Positions 52,576 to 64,000 of a DNA stretch of 64,000 nucleotides are shown in pieces. Position numbers and translations under genes: made by a program. Within the stretch, counting starts at the first letter, position 1, and every line of letters begins with the position of its first letter. The stretch comes from Mycobacterium saskatchewanense (lineage in GTDB: Bacteria; Actinomycetota; Actinomycetes; Mycobacteriales; Mycobacteriaceae). Below the pieces are notes generated by a model that ran no database searches, was not told the origin of the DNA, and was given only the letters and a program-made list of their open reading frames with translations. Location: positions 5,890,001 to 5,954,000 of the forward strand of contig NZ_AP022573.1 in assembly GCF_010729105.1 (NCBI RefSeq). The letters run 5' to 3'.

Positions 52576-54039
52576 GTGAACGACAGCCTTCGCTACGCCC
52601 TGATCATCCTGTTTTCCAGCGCGGTCGGTTTGGTCGCGGTGCTGGCGAACCGCCTGACCGAGCGGGTCAAGATTCCCGTGCCGCTGCTCGTGCTGGTCGG
52701 CACTGCACTGGTGGTGCACGCCGTGCCCGCGGTGCAGTCACCGTCCGAACGGATCGTGGAACGGGTCATCACCATCGCGCTGGTGCTGGTCTTGTTCGAC
52801 GGCGGAATGCACATCGGGCCTTCGCGTTTCCGCGCGGCGGTGGTGCCGATCCTGTCGGTCGGCGTCGTGGGCACCGCGCTCACCGCCGCCGGCGCCGCGC
52901 TGATGCTGCACTACGGGTGCGGAGTCGGCTGGTTCCCCGCGGTCCTCGTCGCCACCGCGGTGGCTCCCACCGATCCGGCCGTGGTCTTCTCGGTGCTGGG
53001 CAAACGCGAGATCAGGGGTCGCAGCAGCACCATCCTGGAGGGCGAGTCCGGCGCCAATGATCCGGTGGGCATCGCGTTGATGTCCAGCCTGATCGCCGCT
53101 GGTGGCCTCAGCGCGGCCGGGTTCGCCGGCGTGGGGGCACAGTTCGCGCTGCAGATGGCGGTCGGCCTTGCCGTCGGGGTTGTCGGCGGCCGCGCCCTGC
53201 TCGTCTTCATGCGTCGCGTGGCGTTGCCGAGCGAGGGCCTCTACTCGCTGCGGACGCTGGCCTCCAGCCTGATGCTGTACGGCATCGCCACGCTTGCGCA
53301 CGGGTCGGGGTTTCTGGCGGTGTTCGTCGCCGGCATCGTGATCGGTGACGCGCGCGCGCCCTACAAGCCGGAGATCAAGAGATTCCACGCCGCCCTGGCC
53401 GGATTGGCCGAGATCGTCGCGTTCGCCATTCTGGGGTTGACCGTCGACCTCAACGTGCTCACCCATCCCGACGTGTGGATTCCCGGCGTCGTTCTCGGGG
53501 CGGCGCTGACGGCGCTGATTCGCCCGGCGGCCGTGAGCGCCTGCCTGGTCGGCGTGCGACTCAGGCGAAACGAACGCCTCTTCATCCTGTTCGCCGGGCT
53601 CAAGGGGGCGGTGCCGATCCTGCTCGGCGAGTTCCTGCGGGCAGCGCATATCCCGGACGCCGAGCGTCTGTACGGCGTGGTGGTCGTGGTCGTCATCTTC
53701 TCGGTGCTGGTGCAGGGCAGCGCGGTGCCCGGCGTCGCCCGGCTGCTGCGCCTCCCGATGCGGACCGTGGAGACCCAGCCCTGGGCGATAGGGGTCCGGC
53801 TGGCGGACGAACCGGAGGGCGTCCATCGCTTCAACGTCGCCTCGGGGTCCGCCGCCGAGGGGTGCACGGTCGAGGGGGTCAGCGACCGCGTCGGCGACAT
53901 CTGGGTCAGCATCGTGGTCCGCACCACCGGCCTGGTGCCGGTGCGCGGCGACACCGAACTTCAGGCCGGCGACGAGGTCGTCATCCTGGCCGACCCCGAA
54001 CTCCACGACACCCTGGCCGAACTGTTCGGCTCGAGGTAG
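52576..54039 (+). CDS. CPA1-family monovalent cation/proton antiporter with TrkA_C domain
   Basis: A 487-residue antiporter from GTG 52576 (VNDSLRYALIILFSSAVG); ATG 52540 is another start. About twelve membrane segments are present. The ion-binding motif VAPTDPAVVFSVLG and the EGESGANDPVGIALM segment with paired acidic residues are those of NhaP/CvrA-type exchangers. A TrkA_C domain lies at the C-terminus (AEGCTVEGVSDRVGDIWVSI, LQAGDEVVILADP). I do not recall it at this place in M. tuberculosis, where ABC-transporter and arsenical-pump genes lie before dxs. It fits the local K+ theme. Confidence 0.88.
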   Translation: MNDSLRYALIILFSSAVGLVAVLANRLTERVKIPVPLLVLVGTALVVHAVPAVQSPSERIVERVITIALVLVLFDGGMHIGPSRFRAAVVPILSVGVVGTALTAAGAALMLHYGCGVGWFPAVLVATAVAPTDPAVVFSVLGKREIRGRSSTILEGESGANDPVGIALMSSLIAAGGLSAAGFAGVGAQFALQMAVGLAVGVVGGRALLVFMRRVALPSEGLYSLRTLASSLMLYGIATLAHGSGFLAVFVAGIVIGDARAPYKPEIKRFHAALAGLAEIVAFAILGLTVDLNVLTHPDVWIPGVVLGAALTALIRPAAVSACLVGVRLRRNERLFILFAGLKGAVPILLGEFLRAAHIPDAERLYGVVVVVVIFSVLVQGSAVPGVARLLRLPMRTVETQPWAIGVRLADEPEGVHRFNVASGSAAEGCTVEGVSDRVGDIWVSIVVRTTGLVPVRGDTELQAGDEVVILADPELHDTLAELFGSR

Positions 54040-54097
54040 GCCGGGTGCTTCCGGTCGCCTCCCTGCCACCCCCGCGGTCGCTGCGTAGACTATCGGG

Positions 54098-56011
54098 ATG
54101 CTGGAACAGATCCGCGGCCCCGCCGATCTGCAGCACCTTTCCCAACAGCAGCTGCGCGCTCTCGCCGCCGAGATCCGCGAGTTCCTGATTCACAAGGTCG
54201 CTGCCACCGGGGGACACCTCGGACCCAACCTGGGCGTCGTCGAGTTGACGCTCGCGCTGCACCGGGTGTTCGACTCGCCGCACGATCCGATCATCTTCGA
54301 CACCGGCCACCAGGCCTACGTGCACAAGATGCTGACCGGGCGCTCCCAAGACTTCGAAACCCTGCGCAAAAAGGGCGGTCTCTCCGGGTATCCGTCGCGC
54401 GCCGAGAGCGAGCACGACTGGGTGGAGTCCAGCCACGCCAGCGCCGCGCTGTCCTACGCCGACGGCCTGGCCAAGGCGTTCGAGCTGACCGGGCACCGCA
54501 ACCGGCACGTCGTCGCGGTGGTCGGGGACGGCGCGCTCACCGGCGGCATGTGCTGGGAGGCGCTGAACAACATCGCCGCGTCGAAGCGGCCCGTGATCAT
54601 CGTGGTCAACGACAACGGGCGCAGCTACGCACCCACGATCGGCGGCGTCGCAGACCACCTGGCCTCCCTGCGGCTGCAGCCGGCCTACGAGCAGGCCCTG
54701 GCCAAGGGCCGAGAGGCCGTCCGCGCCGTCCCGGTCGTCGGCAAGCTCGCGTACCGCTTCATGCATAGCGTCAAGGCCGGTATCAAGGACTCCCTGTCGC
54801 CGCAGCTGCTGTTCACCGACCTCGGGCTCAAGTACGTCGGCCCCGTCGACGGGCACGACGAGCGCGCCGTCGAGGCCGCGTTGCGGCACGCCCGCGGCTT
54901 CGGCCGCCCGGTGATCGTGCACGTCGTCACCCGCAAGGGCATGGGCTTCGCGCCGGCCGAGGACGACGAGGCAGAGCAGATGCACTCCTGCGGCGTGATC
55001 GACCCCGTCACCGGCCGGGCCACCAAGGTCGCCGCCCCCGGCTGGACCGCCACGTTCTCCGACGCGCTCATCGGCTACGGCCGCAAGCGCCGGGACGTCG
55101 TGGCCATCACCGCGGCGATGCCAGGTCCCACCGGGCTGACGCCGTTCGGGCAGCAGTTCCCCGATCGCCTGTTCGACGTCGGCATCGCCGAGCAACACGC
55201 GCTGACGTCGGCCGCGGGGCTGGCGATGGGCGGCATGCACCCGGTGGTCGCCATCTATTCGACGTTCCTCAATCGCGCCTTCGACCAGATCATGATGGAC
55301 GTCGCGCTGCACAAGCTGCCCGTCACGATGGTGCTCGACCGCGCCGGCATCACCGGTTCGGACGGCCCCAGTCACAACGGCATGTGGGACCTTTCGGTGC
55401 TGGGCATCGTGCCGGGCATGCGGGTCGCCGCGCCGCGCGATGCGACCCGGCTGCGGGAGGAACTGGGCGAGGCGCTCGATGTCAACGACGGTCCCACTGC
55501 GCTGCGGTTCCCGAAAGGCGATGTGGGTGAAGACATCCCGGCCCTGGAGCGGCGGTCGGGCGTGGACGTGCTCGCGGTGCCGGCCGCCGGGTTGAACCAC
55601 GACGTGTTGCTGGTGGCGGTCGGCGCGTTTGCGTCGATGGCGCTGGAGGTGGCCAAGCGGTTGCACAACCAGGGCATCGGCGTGACCGTGATCGACCCGC
55701 GGTGGGTGCTGCCGGTGTCCGACGCCGTCGTCGACTTGGCGGCGCAGCACAAGCTGGTCGTCACGTGCGAGGACAACGGCGTCAACGGCGGGGTGGGCTC
55801 GGCGGTGTCGGGCGCGCTGCGGCGCGCCGAGATCGACACGCCGTGCCGCGACGTCGGGCTGCCGCAGGACTTCTTCGAGCACGCGTCCCGCGGTGAGCTG
55901 CTGTCCGACCTCGGGCTGACCGACCAGGACGTCGCCCGCCGGATCACGGGTTGGGTTGCCGCGCTGGGCAGCTACGAATCGAAGACCGAGATCCGCGAGG
56001 CCCTCGACTAG
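54098..56011 (+). CDS. dxs: 1-deoxy-D-xylulose-5-phosphate synthase
   Basis: A 637-residue thiamine-diphosphate enzyme, first step of the MEP isoprenoid pathway: pyruvate plus glyceraldehyde-3-phosphate to DXP and CO2. [33 protein letters not shown], the ThDP motif [16 protein letters not shown] with [12 protein letters not shown], the transketolase middle domain ([17 protein letters not shown] with catalytic Glu) and [15 protein letters not shown] are intact. A C-terminal transketolase domain follows. Converges on the RNase D-like gene. Confidence 0.97.
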   Translation: MLEQIRGPADLQHLSQQQLRALAAEIREFLIHKVAATGGHLGPNLGVVELTLALHRVFDSPHDPIIFDTGHQAYVHKMLTGRSQDFETLRKKGGLSGYPSRAESEHDWVESSHASAALSYADGLAKAFELTGHRNRHVVAVVGDGALTGGMCWEALNNIAASKRPVIIVVNDNGRSYAPTIGGVADHLASLRLQPAYEQALAKGREAVRAVPVVGKLAYRFMHSVKAGIKDSLSPQLLFTDLGLKYVGPVDGHDERAVEAALRHARGFGRPVIVHVVTRKGMGFAPAEDDEAEQMHSCGVIDPVTGRATKVAAPGWTATFSDALIGYGRKRRDVVAITAAMPGPTGLTPFGQQFPDRLFDVGIAEQHALTSAAGLAMGGMHPVVAIYSTFLNRAFDQIMMDVALHKLPVTMVLDRAGITGSDGPSHNGMWDLSVLGIVPGMRVAAPRDATRLREELGEALDVNDGPTALRFPKGDVGEDIPALERRSGVDVLAVPAAGLNHDVLLVAVGAFASMALEVAKRLHNQGIGVTVIDPRWVLPVSDAVVDLAAQHKLVVTCEDNGVNGGVGSAVSGALRRAEIDTPCRDVGLPQDFFEHASRGELLSDLGLTDQDVARRITGWVAALGSYESKTEIREALD

Positions 56012-56047
56012 CAGGGGCCGGGCGCCGAGATCGACGTCGGCGGGCCC

Positions 56048-57337
56048 TCACTCGTCCGGCGCATCCGGTGGCCGCAGGGCCTCGGCCAGCGCCCCGACCA
56101 CGAGCTCGCGCTGCCATGGCCGCGCGTGGCCGGCGCGCAGGAACGCGTCGACGGCGCCTGCCCGGTCGGGCGCGTCCTCCCAGTCCCAGCACAGCCGCCG
56201 CACCAGGTCGGGCGAAACCAGGTTCTCGGTGGGAATCCCGACCCGCTCCGACACCTCGGACAGCGCGGCCCGCGCGGCCTCGAGCCGGGCCGCCGCCTCC
56301 GGTTTGCGCCTGCTCCACCGCGCCGCCGGGGGCGGCCCGTTCGGCGGCTCGACCTCCTCGGGTGGGCTCGGGTTCTTCCGGGCGGCTTCGAGGGCCGCCA
56401 GCCAGGTCGCCGCGCTGCGCCGTTGGTTGCGCCCGCCGAACACCGGCAGCGCGACCAGCTCCTCGATGGTTTTCGGGTCGGCGACCGCGGCGTCGATGAT
56501 GGCGGAGTCGGGCAGGATGCGGCGGGGCGCGATGTCGCGGCGTTCGGCGATCCGGTCGCGCGTCGTCCACAGCTCGCGGACCGCGGCCAGGGCGCGCCGG
56601 TCGCGCACCCGGTGGATCCCCGACGTCCGGCGCCAGCGGTCCCGCCGCGCGGCGCCGTCCCTCAAGACGTCCCCCGTCTTGAACGTGCGCAGGTAGTCGA
56701 ATTCCTGTGCGGCCCAATCGGTTTTGCCCTGGCCGGCGAGCACCTCGGAGATCGCCGCGCGCAGCTCGATCAGCAGCTCGACGTCCAGGGCGGCGTAGTT
56801 GAGCCACTCATCCGGCAGCGGGCGCCTGGACCAGTCGGCGGCCCCGTGGCCTTTGGCCAACCCGAAACCCAGCAGCCGCTCGACCATGGTCGCGAGGTTC
56901 ACCCGGTCGAACCCGGCCAGCCGCCCGGCGAGTTCGGTGTCGTAGAGGGCGGGCGGGCGCATGCCGAGTTCGGCCAGGCACGGCAGGTCCTGGTCGGCGG
57001 AGTGCAGGATCCACTCGTCGTCGCCGAGCACCTCGGCGACGGGCCGCAGCGCGGTCAACGGGTCGGCGCCGTGGCTGACGGGGTCGATGAGGACGGTGCC
57101 GGCGCCTGCGCGCCGGATCTGGATCAGGTATGCCCGGTTGGAGTAGCGGAAGCCCGACGCGCGCTCGGCGTCCACCGCGAACGGTCCGTGGCCACCTGCC
57201 AGCAGCCCCGCGGCGGCCTCGATCTCGGGGACGCTCACCGATAGATCGGGGAGTCCCTTGGCGGGGTACAGCAGCGGTGTGGGCGGGGGTGTCTCGGGGT
57301 CGGTGCTGCCTTGGTCGCGGGTGTCCGGTTCGCTCAT
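56048..57337 (-). CDS. RNase D-like 3'-5' exonuclease with HRDC domain
   Basis: A 429-residue protein (Rv2681-like) from ATG 57337. The DEDD exonuclease shows Exo I as FAVDAERASGFRYSNRAYLI, Exo II as ILHSADQDLPCLAELG and Exo III as YAALDVELLIELR. An HRDC domain follows (RALAAVRELWTTRDRIAERR, LPDSAIIDAAVADPKTIEEL). A Pro/Arg-rich linker and a C-terminal helical region end it. It probably trims structured RNA. It lies 1 bp after the DUF3000 gene, in one operon. Confidence 0.9.
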   Translation of the reverse strand: MSEPDTRDQGSTDPETPPPTPLLYPAKGLPDLSVSVPEIEAAAGLLAGGHGPFAVDAERASGFRYSNRAYLIQIRRAGAGTVLIDPVSHGADPLTALRPVAEVLGDDEWILHSADQDLPCLAELGMRPPALYDTELAGRLAGFDRVNLATMVERLLGFGLAKGHGAADWSRRPLPDEWLNYAALDVELLIELRAAISEVLAGQGKTDWAAQEFDYLRTFKTGDVLRDGAARRDRWRRTSGIHRVRDRRALAAVRELWTTRDRIAERRDIAPRRILPDSAIIDAAVADPKTIEELVALPVFGGRNQRRSAATWLAALEAARKNPSPPEEVEPPNGPPPAARWSRRKPEAAARLEAARAALSEVSERVGIPTENLVSPDLVRRLCWDWEDAPDRAGAVDAFLRAGHARPWQRELVVGALAEALRPPDAPDE

Positions 57338-57338
57338 G

Positions 57339-57941
57339 TCAGGCGCGGGAGCGCGAGCTGAGGTCGGTGACCCCGGCCGGCGGCAGGCCCGCGGCATGCT
57401 CGAGCACGTCGCAGAACGCCTCGACGTGCGCGCCGACGTCGGGGGTGGTGGCCGTCCACGACGCCCGCAGCTCGAGCTGGTGGGCGCGCGGCGGCCCGGA
57501 GATGTCGCCGTAGCGCACCGACGTGGTGGCGGTGACGGTGCCGCCCAGCGCCGTGACGCGCTCGGTGCGCGCCTCGAGCGCGTCGTGCAGCCAGCTCCAG
57601 GCCACCTCGGGCAGCAGGGGATCGACGGCTTCGCTGGGATCCAGGTCGGCCTGGATGAAGGCGACCAGCCGCAGCGTGCCGTCCCAGGCGTCGGCGCCGT
57701 CGGGGTCGTACAGCAGGATGAGCCGGCCGAAGGCGTCACCCTCGGAGCGCTCGGGAATGATTTCGAGGTCGGGGTGCTTCACCTCGGCCCCCAGCGCGTA
57801 GCTGAAGGGCGCCAGGCGCTGCGGCGGGCGGATCGGCCCCAGCTCGATCTCCGGCCGCGGGGTGACGGCGTTCATCGCCGCCACCGCCTCGCGGAAGGGG
57901 GCCGGTTCGAGTGAGCTCACAGCGTCCGACGGTAGACCCAT
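57339..57941 (-). CDS. DUF3000 family protein
   Basis: A 200-residue actinobacterial protein of unknown function (Rv2680-like). ATG 57941 gives MGLPSDAVSSLEPAPFREAV; GTG 57923 is an alternative. Conserved blocks are RLAPFSYALGAEV, GRLILLYDPDGADAWDGTLR, LVAFIQADLDPSEAVDPLLP and VAWSWLHDALE. It is tightly linked to the RNase D-like gene downstream. Confidence 0.87.
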   Translation of the reverse strand: MGLPSDAVSSLEPAPFREAVAAMNAVTPRPEIELGPIRPPQRLAPFSYALGAEVKHPDLEIIPERSEGDAFGRLILLYDPDGADAWDGTLRLVAFIQADLDPSEAVDPLLPEVAWSWLHDALEARTERVTALGGTVTATTSVRYGDISGPPRAHQLELRASWTATTPDVGAHVEAFCDVLEHAAGLPPAGVTDLSSRSRA

Positions 57942-58039
57942 CGGTGGACACGCCGAAACAGGCGCGCCGATTCGGGCACCCGTCGCGACCAAGCCGTTAT
58001 CCGGGCCCACCGGGGCCTTGCTGAGGCCGAAGTGCCTGC

Positions 58040-58861
58040 TCAGGGGGTACTTCCTCCGGTGAACCGGGCGGGGCGCTTCTCCCGGTGCGCCGCGAGTCCC
58101 TCCTGGACGTCCGGGCCGCTGAAACTGAGGAATTCCAGGCCGAGCGACGTTTCGAAGGTGGGCCCGAACATCCGGTACCAGGAGTTCAGGCTGTGCTTGG
58201 TCCAGCGGATCGCGTTCTGCGCGCCCTGCGCCAGGTTCTCGGCGAGCCGGGTGGCGGTCGGCAGGACGTCGTCGTCGTCGACGCAGGTGGACACGAGGCC
58301 GATGCGCTCGGCCTCATCGCCGAGCAGCGTCTCGCAGGTCAGCAGGTAGTACTTCGCCTTGGCCATCCCGACCAGCAGGGGCCAGCAGATCGCGGCGTGG
58401 TCGCCCGCCGCGACGCCCAGCTTGGTGTGCCCGTCGATGAGTTTCGCGGTGCGGCCCGCGACCGAGATGTCGGCGAGCAGCGCGACCACCAGGCCCGCCC
58501 CGACGGCCGGTCCCCGGATCGCCGAGACCACCGGCTTGTCGAAGTTGACCATGTTGAGCACCAGGTCGCGCGCCTCCCGCATGATGCGGATCCGGCCCTC
58601 GTAGTCGCCGATGGTCTCGGCGATCAGGTCGAAGCTGCCGCCGGACGAGAAGGCCTTGCCCTCGCCGCGGACCAGGACCACCCGCACGGCGGGGTCGCGG
58701 GCGATGGCCGGCCAGACGTCGGCCAGGTCCCGGTGCATTTGCGGGCCGACGGAGTTGAGTCCGGGGGAGTCGAGCACCAGCGTCAGGATGCCGTTGTCGC
58801 CCACTTCGCAGCGCAGGCTGGGGAACTCGGCGTAATCCACCGGGGGCTCGTTGACTGGCAC
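58040..58861 (-). CDS. echA15: Enoyl-CoA hydratase/isomerase family protein EchA15
   Basis: A 273-residue crotonase-fold protein from GTG 58861 ([20 protein letters not shown]); ATG 58900 is a longer alternative overlapping the hemE upstream region. [38 protein letters not shown] (oxyanion-hole loop) and [20 protein letters not shown] are family signatures. At the catalytic-Glu positions of classical hydratases the residues are not clearly conserved, so the exact reaction is uncertain. Divergent from hemE with 47 bp between starts. Confidence 0.9.
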   Translation of the reverse strand: MPVNEPPVDYAEFPSLRCEVGDNGILTLVLDSPGLNSVGPQMHRDLADVWPAIARDPAVRVVLVRGEGKAFSSGGSFDLIAETIGDYEGRIRIMREARDLVLNMVNFDKPVVSAIRGPAVGAGLVVALLADISVAGRTAKLIDGHTKLGVAAGDHAAICWPLLVGMAKAKYYLLTCETLLGDEAERIGLVSTCVDDDDVLPTATRLAENLAQGAQNAIRWTKHSLNSWYRMFGPTFETSLGLEFLSFSGPDVQEGLAAHREKRPARFTGGSTP

Positions 58862-58908
58862 GGTCGTCGATACTACGCAGCGGCACCCACGTGGCAGCAT
58901 TGAGGACG

Positions 58909-59966
58909 ATGGACAGCCCCACGCTTACTCGTCGCGACCTTCCGGAGTCGGCCTACCTGGCCGCCGTCACCGGCCGCAAGCCCGCCCGGATCCCGGTGTG
59001 GTTCATGCGGCAGGCCGGACGATCGCTCCCGGAGTATCGCGAGCTGCGGGCCCAGACCGACATGCTCGCGGCCTGCTTCGACGCCGAGCTGGTCTGCGAG
59101 ATCACTTTGCAGCCGGTGCGCCGCCACGACGTCGACGCGGCGATCCTGTTCTCCGACATCGTGGTTCCGCTGCTCGGCGCCGGCGTCGACCTGGACATCG
59201 TCGCGGGCGTCGGGCCGGTGATCGCGTCGCCGGTGCGCACCGCGGCAGACGTCGACGCGCTGAAACCCCTCGACGCACAGCGCGTCCAGCCGGTGGCGGA
59301 CGCGGTCAGCCTGCTGGTGGCCGCCCTGGGTGAGGTGCCGCTGATCGGGTTCGCCGGCGCGCCGTTCACGCTGGCGTCCTACCTGATCGAGGGGGGGCCC
59401 AGTCGTCACCACGCCCGCACCAAGGCGATGATGCTCGCCGAACCCGACAGCTGGCATGCGCTGTTGGAGAAGCTGACCGACATCACCGTCGGTTTCCTGC
59501 GGGCGCAACTCGACGCCGGGGTGGACGCCATCCAGGTGTTCGACTCGTGGGCCGGGGCGCTGTCGCTGGCCGACTACCGCGCCCATGTGGCGCCGCACAG
59601 CGCGCGGGTGTTCGCCACGCTGGCCGAGTACGGCGTCCCCATGACCCACTTCGGGGTGGGCACCGCCGAACTCCTGGGCGCGATGTCGGCCGCGGGTGCC
59701 ACGGTCGTCGGCGTGGATTGGCGGACCGCGCTGGCCGACGCCGCCACCCGCGTGGCGCCCGGCACCGCGCTGCAGGGCAACCTCGATCCGGTGGTGGTGC
59801 TGGCCGGTTGGCCGGTGGTGGAGCGCGCCGCGCGGGCCGTGGTCGACGACGGGCGCCGCGCGGTCGACGCGGGCGCGGCCGGACACGTCTTCAATCTCGG
59901 CCACGGCGTGCTGCCGGAAACGGACCCCGGCGTGCTGACCGAGCTGGTGTCCCTGGTCCACTCCCT

Positions 59967-59970
<4 letters not shown>
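58909..59970 (+). CDS. hemE: Uroporphyrinogen decarboxylase
   Basis: A 353-residue enzyme converting uroporphyrinogen III to coproporphyrinogen [23 protein letters not shown] is the N-terminal substrate-binding signature; [17 protein letters not shown] is the second. [11 protein letters not shown] carries the catalytic Asp region, and [14 protein letters not shown] closes the family pattern. ATG 58909 is chosen over the earlier GTG 58891. The stop overlaps the hemY start (ATGA), beginning a four-gene haem operon. Confidence 0.96.
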
Positions 59971-62769
<2,799 letters not shown>

Positions 62770-62824
62770 GGCGGGCTCGTCCGCTTTTGCGGCGTTTTGG
62801 CGCCGCCCTGGGCCCCCTTGGCGC

Positions 62825-62838
62825 CGCGACACATAAAC
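62825..62838. repeat. Left arm of 14-bp inverted repeat framing the DUF559 gene
   Basis: CGCGACACATAAAC here is the exact reverse complement of 63812-63825. A related copy, CGTTTATGTCTCG at 62871-62883, forms a local hairpin with CGACACATAAACG (62827-62839; one mismatch). Confidence 0.75.
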
Positions 62839-62918
62839 GTCTGCGACGACACGCTGGAAAGCAACGCAGCCGTTTATGTCTCGTGGATCCCTGCGCCGGG
62901 TACCGACGTCTTTCGGTT

Positions 62919-63776
62919 GTGGGCGACGTGTTCAAAGGCAGCGAGGCCGTGCGGCAGGGCCGGCTTACCCCGTATCGGCTGCGGACCGAGTTCCGGGCAG
63001 TCCTTCCCGACGTGTATCTGCCGAGTCACGCCGCGCCGTCGCTGCGCGCCCGTTCGACGGCCGCGTGGCTGTGGTCGGGCCGTCGCGGCGTGCTGGCCGG
63101 ACTCGCCGCCGCGGCGCTGCACGGCTCGTGCTGGGTCGACGACGACGAGCCCGTCGAGTTGATTTGGCGAAACCAGCACGCGCCGGTCGGCGTGCTGACC
63201 CGCAACCTGCGGGTGGGGCCCGACGAGGTCACCCGTGTCTCTGGGTTACCCGTGACCACCCTGGTGCGGACGGCTTACGACCTGGCCAGGAGGGCGCCGA
63301 TCGGCGAGGCGGTGGCGCGGCTCGACGCGCTGATGCGGGCCACCCCGTTCCGCGTGGACGACGTGCTGTGGCTGGCGGAGCGGTACCCGGGTGCGCGTGG
63401 CCTGCGGCGGCTGCGCGCGGCGCTGCCGCTCGTCGATCCCGGCGCCGCGTCGCCCCGGGAGACCTGGCTGCGTCTTCTGCTGGTCGACGCCGGGTTGCCG
63501 GCCCCGGCCACGCAAATACCGATCAACGAGGGCTGGCGAACGGTTGGCGTGCTGGACATGGGCTGGGAGCGGTACGGGGTGGCCGCCGAATACGACGGCG
63601 ACCACCACCGCACCAGTCGCCGCCAGTACGCCCGGGACCAGTGGCGATCGCGCAAGCTGGAGGAACTCGGCTGGATCGTCATCCGGGTGATCGCCGAGGA
63701 CAGGCCGGAGGACGTCGTGCGTCGCGTGCGCGCCGCGCTGATCCACCGCGGGTGCCCCGAGCTTCGCGAGATATAA
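62919..63776 (+). CDS. DUF559-domain protein (Vsr-like endonuclease fold)
   Basis: A 285-residue protein from GTG 62919, though the frame opens earlier. The N-terminal half resembles AbiEi-like winged-helix regions of mycobacterial DUF559 proteins (SEAVRQGRLTPYRLRTEFRA, LPDVYLPSHAAP, GLAAAALHGSCWVDDDEP). The C-terminal DUF559 part (VGVLDMGWERYGVAAEYDGD, then LGWIVIRVIAEDRPEDVV) has the acidic and Glu/Asp positions of a Vsr/restriction-like nuclease. I recall no such gene between Rv2675c and msrB in M. tuberculosis. Inverted repeats on both sides suggest an acquired or mobile cassette. Function unknown. Confidence 0.8.
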   Translation: MGDVFKGSEAVRQGRLTPYRLRTEFRAVLPDVYLPSHAAPSLRARSTAAWLWSGRRGVLAGLAAAALHGSCWVDDDEPVELIWRNQHAPVGVLTRNLRVGPDEVTRVSGLPVTTLVRTAYDLARRAPIGEAVARLDALMRATPFRVDDVLWLAERYPGARGLRRLRAALPLVDPGAASPRETWLRLLLVDAGLPAPATQIPINEGWRTVGVLDMGWERYGVAAEYDGDHHRTSRRQYARDQWRSRKLEELGWIVIRVIAEDRPEDVVRRVRAALIHRGCPELREI

Positions 63777-63811
63777 GTGTCTGCGACGCCCGTCGGCGAG
63801 TCGTATGTGTG

Positions 63812-63825
63812 GTTTATGTGTCGCG
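63812..63825. repeat. Right arm of 14-bp inverted repeat framing the DUF559 gene
   Basis: GTTTATGTGTCGCG is the exact reverse complement of 62825-62838. It lies 36 bp after the DUF559 stop and 21 bp before the msrB 3' end. GTCTGCGAC also occurs near both arms in direct orientation (62839-62847 and 63779-63787). Confidence 0.75.
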
Positions 63826-63845
63826 ACGGCGCGGCGGAACGAACC

Positions 63846-64000
63846 CTATGAGCCCGTCGGCACCAGGCGCAGCGAGATCGAGTTGATGCAGTAGCGCTGA
63901 TCGGTGGGCGTCGGGTAACCCTCACCCTCGAACACGTGCCCCAGGTGGCTGTGGCAGTTGGCGCACAGCACCTCGACCCGACGCATGCCCATCGAGTCGT
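63846..64000 (-). CDS. msrB: Peptide-methionine (R)-S-oxide reductase MsrB, C-terminal part
   Basis: Only the last 51 or so codons lie in the window; the gene continues beyond 64000. [20 protein letters not shown] holds a zinc-binding Cys pair, and [18 protein letters not shown] holds the catalytic Cys in RYCINS. The enzyme reduces methionine-R-sulfoxide in oxidised proteins. TAG stop at 63846. The position after the haem operon matches Rv2674. Confidence 0.93.
   Translation of the reverse strand, partial: DSMGMRRVEVLCANCHSHLGHVFEGEGYPTPTDQRYCINSISLRLVPTGS

Overview
The window is GC-rich mycobacterial chromosome. SigA, PpgK, SuhB, Cei, Dut, CeoB/CeoC, Dxs, an RNase D-like protein, EchA15, HemE, HemY, HemQ and MsrB appear in the order of the M. 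tuberculosis Rv2703-Rv2674 neighbourhood. I recognise these from memory of the proteins and have run no search. The species is not fixed; a non-tuberculous, probably slow-growing Mycobacterium fits.

Layout. (1) 1-7629 is core: sigA (5' part), ppgK, suhB, cei, a DUF4193 protein, a DUF3093 protein, dut, a DUF3710 protein, an alpha/beta hydrolase, an OB-fold protein and a DUF3159 membrane protein. (2) 7630-47740 is a roughly 40-kb accessory block lying between the Rv2693c-like gene and ceoC, which are neighbours in M. tuberculosis. It opens with a decayed alcohol dehydrogenase remnant. An operon follows: mycofactocin-type SDR, aldehyde dehydrogenase, yrbEA, yrbEB, mceA-E and Mce-associated genes. 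Two copies of an IS6110-like IS3-family element have wrecked this operon. Next come catabolic genes: three P450s, a [3Fe-4S] ferredoxin, a DUF35 protein with an Ltp2-like thiolase, an amidohydrolase, a VOC protein, five acyl-CoA dehydrogenases, two MaoC proteins, an acyl-CoA synthetase, SDRs, two luciferase-like F420 oxidoreductases, a 3-hydroxyisobutyrate dehydrogenase-like protein, a metallo-beta-lactamase-fold hydrolase and a GntR/FCD regulator. (3) 47741-64000 returns to core: ceoC, ceoB, an APC permease, a TrmA-type methyltransferase, a CPA1 antiporter, dxs, the RNase D-like gene, a DUF3000 gene, echA15, hemE-hemY-hemQ-methyltransferase, an extra DUF559 gene framed by inverted repeats, and msrB (3' part).

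How the island may work. The Mce transporter would import a lipid, steroid or terpenoid-like substrate. P450s and ferredoxin would oxidise it, the acyl-CoA synthetase would activate it, and the acyl-CoA dehydrogenase/MaoC/DUF35-Ltp2 set would shorten it by one beta-oxidation turn and a retro-aldol step. This copies the logic of the cholesterol side-chain igr operon. Nearly every transcription unit of the island carries the same AT-rich dyad-like 16-bp motif upstream, so the block looks like one regulon, possibly under the island's own GntR protein. The import arm is broken here: mceD is split by an IS, and the end of mceE, all of mceF and the start of a Mce-associated gene are missing at the second IS. 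The catabolic arm looks intact.

No tRNA, rRNA, CRISPR array, integrase or phage gene was seen.
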